From Calliopum simillimum (lineage: Eukaryota > Arthropoda > Insecta > Diptera > Lauxaniidae), in NCBI GenBank assembly GCA_951812925.1, contig OX638369.1, forward strand, positions 52,695,061 through 52,759,060: DNA of 64,000 nt. Direction: 5' to 3'. This document shows, piece after piece, positions 44,965 through 55,542 of the stretch (position 1 is the first letter of the stretch; every line of letters begins with the position of its first letter). The notes beneath the pieces were generated by a model. That model had not been told where the DNA came from. It made no database searches and saw nothing but the letters and a program-made list of their open reading frames with translations. The translations under genes were made by a program, and so were the position numbers.

Positions 44965-46550
44965 GTGAAATGTTCCATAGAATACTTTTGTAGAATACCT
45001 TAACCCAGTTCTTGAAAATAAAATGTGGTCAAAAAGACTCATAAAAATAGGATATAATGGGCTAAGACGTTTAAAACAAAATTCTTGTGTGATATCATTA
45101 TGACGTTGGGACAAGATGTTTTATCCAAAATTTTTTAATTTCAAGTCTCGCTTGATACGGTTTTTACTTTATTGCGATTGCAAAAATGATCGGAATGAGT
45201 CGTATGGTATCTCAAATTTTTTAGGTTTTTTTTTCAGTTGTGCAACCAAAAGTTGAGATTTGTCTGACGGTGTAATAGAAGTAGAAATATTAATTTTTCA
45301 TAGCTTTTTCCGCTCAGGGTGTGGGTGTTGTTGGTGGGAAAGGCTCTATTTTGAAATAAAATAAATTTGTTTGGCAATGGGTTCTTATGCCACGGTAAAG
45401 GCAAACTTGTTGTTATAATCAAAATTTACAAAATGTTTGGACTAAAAATCAAACTGTTTTCCACGAAAACAGTTAGTACGAATAGTTAGGATTACGTATC
45501 AGTACCTTCCACTTTTTTATGCTTCACATATGAACATCAATAAACCATTATGAGAGAGTAAATATAAATATATATTATATACGTTTGTATTCTCTTTGTT
45601 ACCTACAAAATGCAGTTTTCATTTTAAGTGTCTCATTAAAATTGATTTTATTGTAATTTTTAACAGCCGCCACCATCACCTGCAGGAACCAATTTTCTTA
45701 TTTACTGTCACATTTCGTGCGTTTTCTATAAACATCTTTCTGTCTCTCTCTCTTGCGAATATTTGCTTAAAGCAGCTATAGCACGTTTATCCTTCTTTGC
45801 TTTTGTTTTCTTCGTTTTTTGGTTTGTTAGCCAAGCCGTCTTGCTGCTTGCCGCCAACTTTATCGCCTGGCTGTAACTGTAGCTGTTAGTGATCCCTTAA
45901 CGATTATTTTCTCATGTCCCAGGTGCTTTTTATACAATGTAATATCGTTTAGGGTTTAAACGTGCGAAAATCATTTTCGAATATTTCGTTATTTTTTTTT
46001 TTTTTTTATTCTTATTTTGTGTTCAATCTCTCACCATTCATTTTTATGTTGTTTTATATTGAAGAAGGTGGGCTGAAAGTGTAGGATTTGAGAGAGAAGT
46101 GGGCAAATGCAATTCAATTGTTCCAAGTTTTCTGCTCACACTTAAGTAGGTAACTTAAGGAAAGTAGCTACATATAGTTTTTTTTTTAATATTCTTGAAC
46201 TTTTGTGTGAAATTGAGTTTCGTTCATGAAAATAATTTACATATCTAACTGGAACATTCCAGTGAATCTCATGCTTTTCAGCACAAAACACCAAAATACT
46301 TAACTTTAATCTTCTATGAGTAACAGCACATGGTCTTTCACTTTTCAATTCAATCAAAAATCGGCGACTTTTTTCTAGATCCAATAATTGTATTGTCGTT
46401 AGAACCTTATTCGTCCTTAGCTAACGCCCAATTTCTTAAGCGATTTCTCCCCTCCCGCTAAAGCTGCTAAGCTGTTAAAGCATTTCTCAGCCCTCCTCTC
46501 TTATATGCGAAATGGAAGCCCAACGCAGGCAAATGAAGAGATGACATTAT
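44965..46550. other. Intergenic, no gene seen
   Basis: AT-rich; a T run near 45992-46007. Nothing recognised. Confidence 0.45.
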
Positions 46551-46557
46551 TTTATTA

Positions 46558-47230
46558 TTATTTAAAGGCTCTGGATTGCACTGCGACCTGAGAGATCTTT
46601 TGTGCAGCCTCTTTCTCTATCAGAACAGTTCTGGACCATTTATAAATCTTGTCATTTGGATTTAAAATTTCAGCACCTAGGTATCTTACTCTGCATCTCA
46701 CCGCAGCGGGGCAAGTACATTGTACATGCTCCGCCGTTTCCGAGTCCGCTAAGCAGAGTCTACAGGAATCATCATTGACCAAGCCCATATTTTTTAGGTG
46801 ATAATTAAATTTAAAACAGTTTCTACCTTAATACTTCTTGGATCGATCAGCCTCTTCGCCTGTCGCATACCTTCTTGGTCTCTCCAATGATCGGAGAGGC
46901 TTTTTTCCCATTCCCTTATTAAGTTATTTTTAAAACTGTTGCTTACTCCGCAGAAGGGTTCTGGGCCTATAAAAATATTGAGTGCGCCCCTCTTGGCCAA
47001 GCAGTCTGCCCCTTCGTTGCCTTCATGCCCCTCGTGCCCTGTTATCCAAACTATGGTAATTTCATTCCTTTTGGATAAGGCTTGAAGAAGTTCAAAACAC
47101 TTCCAACCAAGCTTTGAGTGTATTGAAAAAGCCATTAGTGACTTAAGAGTCGCTAAAGCGTGGACAACTCCAGCTCCTGCGCTGCCATCTTCCATTTTGG
47201 ACCCATGAGCCCTGTTTTACATTTATGTCC
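46558..47230 (-). pseudogene. LINE ORF2 C-terminal remnant: RNase H plus zinc-knuckle
   Basis: On the minus strand, HGSKMEDGSAGAGVV (the family reads TDGS; here His replaces the first catalytic Asp) passes directly into LATLKSLMAFSIHS, so roughly 60 residues holding the catalytic Glu and second Asp have been deleted. ITIVWITGHEGHEGNEGADC is the last RNase H motif. After a frameshift near 46795, LKNMGLVNDDSCRLCLADSE and ETAEHVQCTCPAA form the terminal CCHC-like motif. It is triply disabled. Likely an I/LOA/R1-like clade; the clade is not resolved. Confidence 0.8.
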
Positions 47231-47539
47231 TTCCTCCTGCATTCTGCGCGGTCATTGATTACCACTTTGAATTTTCTAGAGAAAACAAACTTTTTACCTA
47301 ACTTATCGGAGACAGATAGATAGATGGAATTAACTGCCTTAATGGGAGCCCTTCTGAGGCAATACTAAAAACGGTTTCCCAGGGGGATGTTTTACCGATG
47401 AAGAGGAGATTTTTTTGTCGGAATTACGTTTAAGAAAGGCTGTATTGTTTATTTACAAAGCCCTGCCCAATTACACCTATAGCTATTAGATAAAGTGAAC
47501 ATAAACTAGCAAAGGGAACAATCAGACGAATTTGGGGAT

Positions 47540-47992
47540 GAAGCAAAAAACTGCATATTGTACACAACAATAGCTCTCCATACTCTCTTTTGAACTTGCT
47601 CCCTACAGCCTCATTCATCGGAGAAACTGCGTCATATACAGCGATCTGTCTTAAGAAAGCCGGTTGCAGGATGTCAAGATCTTATGAACATTGTTTCATC
47701 AGACTTCACAGCTCTCCACTACAGAAAAACTTTCGTTCACAAGAGAACTCAAAACACACAGAACACAAAAAAAAAAAAATCGATTTCATCAACTGATTCT
47801 GCCGCACCATAGAGAATGCTGACTGTTCCGATTGCCGACTCCACTGATTTCAGTATCAGGAAGGCTACTATCAAAACGCTGAGCTAAGTAATAATAGAAT
47901 CCAAACTAGTTCAGGAATGCAGCAATAAATTTTATCAAGCTACTCAAGTCTTTATTCAGACGTTACTTTTGTACGGGTCCCAGGTCACACGA
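47540..47992 (+). pseudogene. Second LINE ORF2 remnant, opposite strand
   Basis: NLLPTASFIGETASYTAICL and KKAGCR (47587-47660) resemble the linker between reverse transcriptase and RNase H in Jockey/I-type LINEs. DVTFVRVPGHT (about 47961-47993) resembles the RNase H WVPGH motif. The two are in disrupted frames. A MITE is inserted just after the second motif (48001). Old and weakly preserved. Confidence 0.5.
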
Positions 47993-48000
47993 GCTTTAAG

Positions 48001-48435
48001 TAGTGATGAGCAAACCAAGACCAAGACTACAGCAGTTTTGGTCTTTGTTTTGATCTTGGACACTGAGTCTTGCTCTTGGTTTTGAAATTAAGTATTGGTC
48101 TTTGGCATGAAGCCTTGGTCCCTATCTTAATCTTTAAAAAATTTCTAAAGATTCTTGAGTATTCAAAATTTCCAAATGTTATTTTTACAAAGCAGTGGGG
48201 TTTTTAAGATGCAAAATTTCGTATTGAGAGATGATTTAATGCTTGACAAGGGCGTAACACACCTATTAACTAAAAATTTACCAAGACTGAAAAATAGTTT
48301 TAGTCCTGTTTTTGTCATCGTGACCAAGACCAAGACCATTGCAGTCTTGAACTTGATCTTGAAATTATATCAGTCTTGGTCTTGTCATCAAAAAATTACC
48401 AAGACCAAGACCAATACTAATTTTTCTCATCACTA
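48001..48435 (-). mobile_element. hAT-like MITE, AAGACCAAGA-rich, copy 2 (intact)
   Basis: Ends TAGTGATGAG and, inverted, TAGTGATGAG. The 8-bp flanks GCTTTAAG (47993-48000) and GCTAAAAG (48436-48443) match at six of eight positions. CCAAGACCAAGAC-type repeats run in opposite orientation at the two ends. Related copies lie at 43040-44960 and 58009-58450. The 93-codon frame inside has no domain. Confidence 0.72.
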
Positions 48436-48944
48436 GCTAAAAGTGTTGGATGTCATATCAAAATACTTAAAAAGTTTCCTTGACGTCAATCCAAAAAGCA
48501 TGATCTCAGCAGAAATATCTGCTGCGTTTGTTCTCAATATTTGTACTCCATTACCATAACCATTATTTGTACACTGTCCGACCAACTATCGTGATGTTAT
48601 TTAACTAACGACATACAATAGAGTTCATAGCAATTCGAATCCATTTGGTTCGTGCAAATAAAATTTGACTCAAAATGCAATCCTTTTTCATCAATAACGC
48701 TTCTCCCACTAAACACACACACTGAAATTTAATATACATACACATGTTTGTATGTTCATATACATGTATGTAAGTTATAGTTTTAGCTGTGTATTGTGCA
48801 ATGGCGTTATTTATTTGTGTTGACAAATGAAATGGATCAACATATCGCTATGTTTTGTGGACACAAATAACAACAACGATTTGTATTGATTTCTTGATGT
48901 TTGTGCAATGGATATAGTGACACAAACGCACATTTCTATGTATA

Positions 48945-49392
48945 CCCAAGAGGAAAAATTTCAAGCGATTCTGAACCAAGCACTTAAAAAGCTCCCTATA
49001 GAAATTTGGAAGCACTCACACAAAAACATGGGTTTGAACCAAGCGCGTGTGATTTTTTTTTTTTTTTTTTGCTTTATTTTTTTTATTAAAATATTTTTCG
49101 GTAATAACTTTTTTGTAAACACTCTTAATATGTTTCTATCAATCACGCGGATGGTCCTCACTTCAAATCCTGGTGCTGCCAGTTTTTTTTTTTCAATTTT
49201 AACGCTTCCCGCCGCATTACAAATAAGCGCTTCAAAATGCCTTTTTCCGCAAGGCTGCGGTAAGCTTAAGATCTCTTACATCCTACGACATGCAATGTTA
49301 AAAATAAATAATAGTTCTTACGGAGCGGAAGCGCTTATTGGTGAAAAAGATGCACTACAGAAGGGTTTTGAAGCACTTCTTTTCGCCTTGGG
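48945..49392 (+). mobile_element. TIR MITE (CCCAAG ends) with two B-box/T-tract units
   Basis: TA + CCCAAGAGGAAAAATTTCAAGC at the left (TIR starts CCCAAG); CTTGGG + TA at the right. Complete counterpart of the element at 1-867. Two tRNA-like ends are present: GGTTTGAACC (49031-49040) followed by about T18, and CTTCAAATCC (49161-49170) followed by about T11. The 188-codon frame that spans it (48908-49474) is a chance frame through poly(T). Confidence 0.7.
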
Positions 49393-49394
49393 TA

Positions 49395-49795
49395 AAGACA
49401 CACACATACATATATATAAACAACTGATCCAATTACTTGAGTACATACTGTATCTTTGCACTATATATCATTGATATTTTCAAAGTGGGCGAAACAAAGC
49501 ACAACATTTCCTCGATTGACTGAAATGTCTTTTATGGTCTTAATAAATTTAGAGCACATTTTGATGTTGATAATGTTGAACTATATTTGTAAGGATTTAA
49601 AAAAGCTCAAAGGTGATACAATTTAACACGAGTAAGCATCCTTTTGTTGGATGTTGCTGATATTTATACTTTAAAATGTTTACCAAGCAAGAAACACTTA
49701 AGCAATGCTTTAAACAAATATGTTAAAGATTATGTCGTCACTTGAATGCTACGTAAGGTGCTGGAAAAATTCCGGAAATCTAGTATCTATAGTGT
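49395..49795. other. Intergenic, no gene seen
   Basis: AT-rich; nothing recognised. Confidence 0.4.
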
Positions 49796-49859
49796 TTTCC
49801 GATGCAAATTTTTATGACAGTTGAAAACTTTGACACTTTTTAGGATATCTTTCTTCAGA

Positions 49860-50170
49860 TGTAATGCGCTCAAACCACACGTCGAAGCACTTTGACCAGT
49901 CCGAAGATGATAACTCTAAAATATGAGTTTTAAACGACTCAACCGGTTCTTCGTGTTATGAAAATCGTTAGGTGCCAAGTCGGGACCCAACAATTCGATC
50001 TTTTGAGTGGTCAAATTCTCGCTTGTTTCAGCCGATGTGTTATAACTTACATTGTCTATGTGCACAATATTTTGTCGTTTTGGATTGGTTTTTCTCAATT
50101 CATTGAAAACTTCCGACAAACAAATGATCATTAACCACACTGAAATAACGGTCATTTGGTTCTAGACATA
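49860..50170 (-). pseudogene. Mariner transposase C-terminal half
   Basis: NELRKTNPKRQNIVHIDNV, then SYNTSAETSENLTTQKIELL and GPDLAPNDF contain the second and third catalytic Asp. The C-terminal end (SDWSKCFDVWFER) follows in another frame. Frames are disrupted after NDF. Confidence 0.75.
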
Positions 50171-50271
50171 TCTCGCTTTTTCCCAAATTCACAAAAGCTT
50201 CTCTCAAGTAGGTTGAAATATTCAATTCAAACTAAAAAAATTTACAAATTGATTTTTTCTTCGATGACGCC

Positions 50272-51187
50272 GTTTTTCCACTCTAAGAAAAACTTTTTCC
50301 AAATGAAATTAACCTTACCAACATTCAAATTGGCCCTTTCCAAAACAAAATAAATATTTTCCAAATTTAATTAAACTTTTTCCATATCAAATTAAACTGT
50401 TTTCCAAATCAAATTAAAATTTTTGCAAATGAAATTAACCTTTTTCCAAATGCTATAAATCTTTTTCCAATTCAATTCACTTAATTCGAAATCAAATTAA
50501 ACTTTCTCCAAATCAAATTAAATATTTAAAAAAAAAAATAACTTTTTCCGGATCAAATCGTCCTTTTTCCAAATCAGATTAACCTTATCGCTAATCAAAA
50601 TAAACCATTTCAAATCGAATTAACCTTTTCATGAATCAAAATAAACCAAATCAAATTGAACTTTTTCCAAATAAATCAAACCTTTTACCAAATCAAATTA
50701 ACCCTTTCTTAAATCAAAATAAACCTTTTTGAACTCAAATTAACTTTAAAAAAATAATCCTTTTTCCAAATCAAATTGAACTGTTTCAAAATCAATAATC
50801 TTTTTCCAAGACAAATCAAATTAACCTCTTTTCAAAATAAAACTTTTTCCAAATCAAACCACGATTCAATAACAATGGTTATGGCAAGTTGTCAAAATAA
50901 AAAAATGGAACCCTGATCATGCCATGCTATCTGTCAAAAGACTAGAATCAGAACAAAGAATTTTGACATTTTCGTAGTTTAAGAAGAAGCAGCATTTGTT
51001 ATCGCTGCAACCAGGGTAATTCAACCATGAATCAAACCACCTTTTTCCAAATTAAATAAAACTTCTTCCAAATCAAATTAAACTTTTTCCAAATTAAATA
51101 AAACTTTTTCCACGTCAAATTACAGCTTTTGCAAAACTGATAAAGCTTTTCCGAATCCAATTTAATTTTCTCCAACTCAAATTAAAG
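50272..51187. repeat. Degenerate minisatellite, about 21-24 bp unit
   Basis: The core unit AACTTTTTCCAAATCAAATT is repeated some thirty times with variants (CCAAATGAAATTAACC, CCATATCAAATTAAAC). It is interrupted by about 170 bp of unrelated sequence at 50865-51030. It lies between the two copies of the duplicated mariner segment. Confidence 0.75.
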
Positions 51188-51209
51188 TTCTCGCTTGTTT
51201 CAGCCGACG

Positions 51210-52394
51210 CACTATGGTTTTTTTTGGACTAAAAAGTGCCCGCAAAAATAATTCACTACAAGAACCCTTTTTTTTAAAAAAAATCAAATGCAAAATTAAA
51301 GGTTATACATTGAGCTATCTGAAAAGATGCCCGCTTTTTCTAGCATTTGATCCACAAATTAGGGACAGAGGTCGAAATCTCATAAATTTTGAAAAAAACG
51401 GCTTTTCTGTTTAAAAATGTTAGTCGCATTAAACGCAGGAGTGATATATGAATAATATTATATGCATTCAATCAAATCAATTAAGATGAAATCAACTCAA
51501 AGTGAAAATGGGCGGTGCCACGCCCCATAAACAAATTCGTCATATTCGTCATATCTCCGAAACTATTAGACGCAGATAGATAAGATTCGGTATATTTATA
51601 ACAGGCACAGAGAGAAATAATATCCACTTAAAAAAATGGGCGGTGCCACGCCCTACAAATATAAAATTTATCATATCTCCGAAACTATCTGAGCTACAGC
51701 AATGAATTTCGGTATATATATAAAAATTAGTAAGTCAAATAATATTTGCTGAAAAAAAGGGCGGTACCACACCCAACAATGAACATATCCTTATTAATTG
51801 CCACTCTGTTCTACAGGAAACAAGTTCATTCATGTAGCTTTTCCTATGGGCCACATACTTTTTCAGCAGACATTATTTGTTTTGATGACTCTTGTATATA
51901 AACCGAATTTCATCCACATGGGTCAAATAGTTTCGAAGATATGGTGTGTTTTATATTTTTGGGGCGTGGCACCGCCCACTTTTCTAATAAATATAATTTC
52001 TCTCTGTGCCTTTTACAAACATACCGAGTCTTATCTATCTGCGTCTAATAGTTTCGGAGATATCAGGAATTTGTTTTTGGGGCGTGGCACCGCCCATTTT
52101 TATAATTAATTAATTTTTTCTTGCTTTATTTCATTGAATGCATATAAATTTATTCATATATCACTCCTGCGTTTAATGCGACTAACATTTTTAAACAGAA
52201 AAACCGTTTTTTTCAAAATTTATGAGATTTCGACCTTTGTCCCTAATTTGTGGATCAAATGCTAGAAAAAGCGGGCATCTTTTCAGATAGCTCAATGTAT
52301 AACCTTTAATTTTGCATTTGATTTTTTTAAAAAAAAGGGGCCTTGTAGTGAATTATTTTTGTGGGCACTTTTTAGTCCAAAAAAAACCATAGTG
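51210..52394. mobile_element. Transib-like palindromic element, 1185 bp
   Basis: Ends CACTATGGTTTTTTTTGGAC and its inverse, flanked by identical 5-bp CGACG (51205-51209, 52395-52399). Transib elements are known for CAC(A/T)ATGG termini and 5-bp GC-rich targets, so both diagnostic features fit. The whole element is an inverted repeat centred near 51802. Each arm holds about three tandem units of about 130 bp with GGGCGGTGCCACGCCC and ATATCTCCGAAACTAT. No transposase. It lies within the mariner, whose related segment at 50012-50165 shows the uninterrupted site. Confidence 0.82.
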
Positions 52395-52399
52395 CGACG

Positions 52400-53095
52400 T
52401 GTGAGAACCTGCATTGTCTATGTGCAAAAAGTTTTGTCTTTTTGGATTGGTTTTTCTCAATTTATCGAAAACTTCTGAAAAGCAAATGATCATTTACCAC
52501 GCTGAAATAACGGTCTTTTGGGTTTCAAGAGCAAAAGTAGCCGGTTTTCGTGAAAAAACATGCCACCATTTGCTTCGCCCTGACCTCACACAACTTTTGT
52601 TGGATTTTCTTCGAATAAAAGGCCGAAACGGGCGATTGCTTTTTCGTTTAGGTTTCATTCGCAAAATCCATTATTTATTACCTGTGACAATATCGTAGAC
52701 GTTTTTGGAAGCGCCTCCAACGTTTGACGGCACTAATCGACACGATTATTTTTTGATCATTTGCGTAATTTTCATGCAAAATGGTTTGTTCGCTGGTCAT
52801 ACTGGTACTACTTCTTGAATTAGTTTTCTGGCACACCTTCGAGTGGGTTGTCTTAAAGTGAAGTCCGACCGCGCTTGAACTCTTTTAAGCACTCACTCAC
52901 TGTAGTTTTGTTTGATGCTTCTTCGCCAAAACCTTTTCTCAGTAGATCGATACACCATTGTTTGGATAAACCTACTCGAGATAGTTCCATTATTTCTTGA
53001 ATTGAATTTTTCAAGTGAATAAAACACAATGTTACAGTGCGAACTGAAAAGTGAGGTCTGAAGAAACTTACCCTAAAAAATGTCAAACTTTTCAA
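52400..53095 (-). pseudogene. Mariner transposase N-terminal and central pieces
   Basis: The minus-strand frame 52853-53095 contains FGEEASNKTTVSECLKEFKR, the HTH1 end of a mariner transposase. Downstream pieces (QMVACFFTKTGYF, then DRYFSVVNDHL and EKNQSKKTKLFAHR) match the central region in shifting frames with stops. The family is related to the fragment at 32318-32670 (KTTVYGWYSEFNRGRS). Confidence 0.65.
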
Positions 53096-53144
53096 CTGTC
53101 ATAGAAATATGCGAAGACACTTGGAATACTGTATTCCCAAAACT

Positions 53145-53735
53145 TAAAGGCATCAAGCGGGATCACGAAATGTCAAATCCAAAGAATGTACAGATGAAAA
53201 AGAATGGAAAAGGATCGCATGCGATGAAAAATTTTTGCCTAATGCTTTCGATTCTCGAAGTTTGACACTTCAAATTGTTATGTGCGATATTACATGAAGG
53301 GAATATGCCCATCGGCACCACAGAGTTTGTAGCCAAACGGTTCTGCAATGCTTCCCTCTGCTTGCCGATAAACTCCAAGATTCACGTGATATCACACTAT
53401 TAAAAAAGTAAAAACCAATATTACCATATTCACCAAAAAAGAGAAAAAGTGACTCTTCCGGGTATAATAAACGTCTATATTCTATCAGACAGCAAGCGGT
53501 ACTTCTAGCCTTAAACTCTTTCAAAATAACATTGTTGTTAGTATTAGTATGGGGGTGCCTTCAATTACTAATCAGGCTCTCCTCCTGTAGCAAGGTTCAC
53601 CTCATAGTAGAATTTAAGGTAATGAATTTAAGGTAATGAAACTGCAGATAAGCTCGCTAGAAAAGCGTCATTAACATAATTTATAGGTCCTGCTCCATTC
53701 TGCGGCCCGCCTTGGAGTTTTATTAAATTAAACCA
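53145..53735. other. Intergenic; unassigned reading frames
   Basis: Overlapping minus frames at 53163-53378 and 53270-53524 have mixed composition (KQREALQNRLATNSVVPMG) and may be two frames of a decayed element. I do not recognise the family. Confidence 0.3.
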
Positions 53736-53739
53736 AAAA

Positions 53740-54060
53740 AATTGGCTGGACAGATATGTATGTTCAAGAAGACTGGGATAACACCATAGGCCACAGACAA
53801 TCAAAAGCACTCATTCCAAAAGTTTCCAAACAAAGAACACAACAGTTACTTACGTATGCTGAACAGGGAAGGTACACGGACTGTTACACAGGATTTCTCA
53901 CGGGACACTGCCCATCAAGGAAGCATCTCTACAATTTGGGATTTGTTAAATTTGAATTCTGAAGATTCTGTAATGAAGAAGAGGAAACAGCGGAACATAT
54001 TCTGTGTCACTTCTGAGACCGAATATTCTATCATATAAAATCGGCTTTGTTAGCTACAAT
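53740..54060 (+). pseudogene. LINE ORF2 C-terminal remnant (zinc-knuckle end)
   Basis: TGFLTGHCPSRKHLYNLGF, a stop, then RFCNEEEETAEHILCH give the GHC..HL..LG ... C-x2-C ... ETAEH-x2-C pattern of the region after RNase H in LINEs. Two stops and a frame change disable it. It shares the family pattern with 11497-11867 and 46558-46790 but is a different copy. Confidence 0.65.
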
Positions 54061-54064
54061 ATGT

Positions 54065-55540
54065 CCGCGTTGATTTTTAATAATAAAATAAATAAATATT
54101 CAAAAAATTTAGCTTTTAGAAAAAAAATTCAAACGAGTCAAGTTTAAGCCGTTCTTTGTCGCTAAACACTATGAATGCCTTTGGGATAAATGTTTAACTG
54201 CATGCACAAATTAAAAAAATAAAATGAATGAATAAAATTTTTGAAAATTTAATAAACCGCAGACGCCTGGCAGACGCTGATAAGTTCACATGACTTCGAC
54301 AGTGATGACGTCGATGATGATGATGAATTCGTACAAAAACGCTCAGTGTCGCTCTTCTGCCAACAATCAGTCAGTCAACCAAGCAGGTTGCCAGACAGAC
54401 AAAAAAACCAAGAACACACACACAAACATTTCAAACTTTATAATTTAAATCCTCTGTGTCTGTCTGCGAGTGTATTTTAATTTGCCTATGTGTGTGTGTG
54501 TCAGTCTGTTTGCAAAGGAATTACACACATTATGCGCTCAATGCAGCTTTACAGAGTGCAAAAGCGCTGGGAATTCAAAAGCTCTTATTTTAAAACAAAT
54601 TTATGAACTCAAATACAAAAGTTTTTGACAAAAATTACAACTGTAAGGATATTCATATGTGAGCTATAAATGTGTGTAAATGTGCTGTGATTTACCATGC
54701 TACTCAAGCGGGGCACAGCTACATAGCTCAGTTTCATCAAACCAAAAACAAAAACAGGAACAACAAATTCCATGTATAAAGGATATGATTTAATTCAATA
54801 TTCCTGATGAAAGCTAAAATTACACAAAATTCATCAAAACGTAAACAAAAATAGCAACAGTTTGTGGGTAGAGTGGGTGGAGAAAGTTTTCAGGTTTGGT
54901 ACGGAGTTGAGGGTTGCCAATTCATTACCAATTTTTTTATTCAAAACTGGCTCAAAATCATAATAATCATCCGAATAAAAAATTAATTTGAAAAATGTAT
55001 GTGAGTGGTTCTCCAAAAAATGTGCAATTCAGTGTCCCGGGGCTCAAAACCATTTTTTAATTTAAAATTCGATATTTTAACTATTTAATGCAGATACTTA
55101 ATCAGAGCTTCTATACAAATTGCTTGAAAAAAAAAAAATAATTTTTAATATTTTGCTTTCAAATTATAGGATACGCATATTACGTTTTTTTTTCAGAAAA
55201 AAAAAAAAAAAAAAAATACTTATAAGACATTGTTTGTGTATATATTTCAGCTACTGTTTTTCCGTGTTAACCATTTTTCTGTATAGAATTGACATAAGTA
55301 CATAAAAGTTGGTTCCTCATTTTAGACAATCTTCGCTCAGTTTTTCTTATTCCAACTGTAAATTTTTTAAATACTGAGTAAATAGAGAACTGAAAGTGAA
55401 GAGAAATAGAAGATTCAGTGTTTTTCAGCTCAGTCAGTTTTGGTTTTTTGATAGTGAGTGTTCGTGTGTTTTTTTTTTTTAAAAAAACTTTTTGTAAAGA
55501 ACGTAAGTGTGCATCATTCTCCGCGTAAGTTTTTTTATGT
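54065..55540. other. Intergenic, no gene seen
   Basis: Contains GATGATGAT (54310-54330), CA and poly(A) tracts. No gene recognised. Confidence 0.45.
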
Positions 55541-55542
55541 TA

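Larger units (their letters stand above)
49796..53140 (-). mobile_element. Mariner element (second family) broken by a minisatellite and a Transib-like insertion
   Basis: The outer ends are inverted: TTTTTATGACAGTTGAAAA (about 49808-49830) and TTTTCAACTGTCATAGAAAT (about 53090-53110). Minus-strand transposase pieces lie in correct order inside: the N-terminus at 52853-53095, the central part at 52400-52640, the DD motifs at 49916-50155 and the C-terminal SDWSKCFDVWFERI near 49865-49910. A segment of about 150 bp (50012-50165) is present twice; the second copy is 51187-51204 plus 52400-52520. Removing the two insertions leaves about 1.2-1.3 kb, normal for mariner. Confidence 0.7.

Noticed and set aside
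48908..49474. 188-codon plus-strand ORF
   Set aside because: It spans a MITE and is held open by long poly(T) tracts (runs of F); the same sequence in the 1-867 copy is broken. Not a gene.
51210..52394. CACTA/EnSpm element, suggested by the CACTA start
   Set aside because: That superfamily makes 2-3 bp duplications; here the duplication is 5 bp and GC-rich and the ends read CACTATGG, which fits Transib better.
53163..53524. Two overlapping minus-strand ORFs as a host gene
   Set aside because: They overlap in different frames, with no domain or splice sites that join them; probably a decayed element of unknown type.
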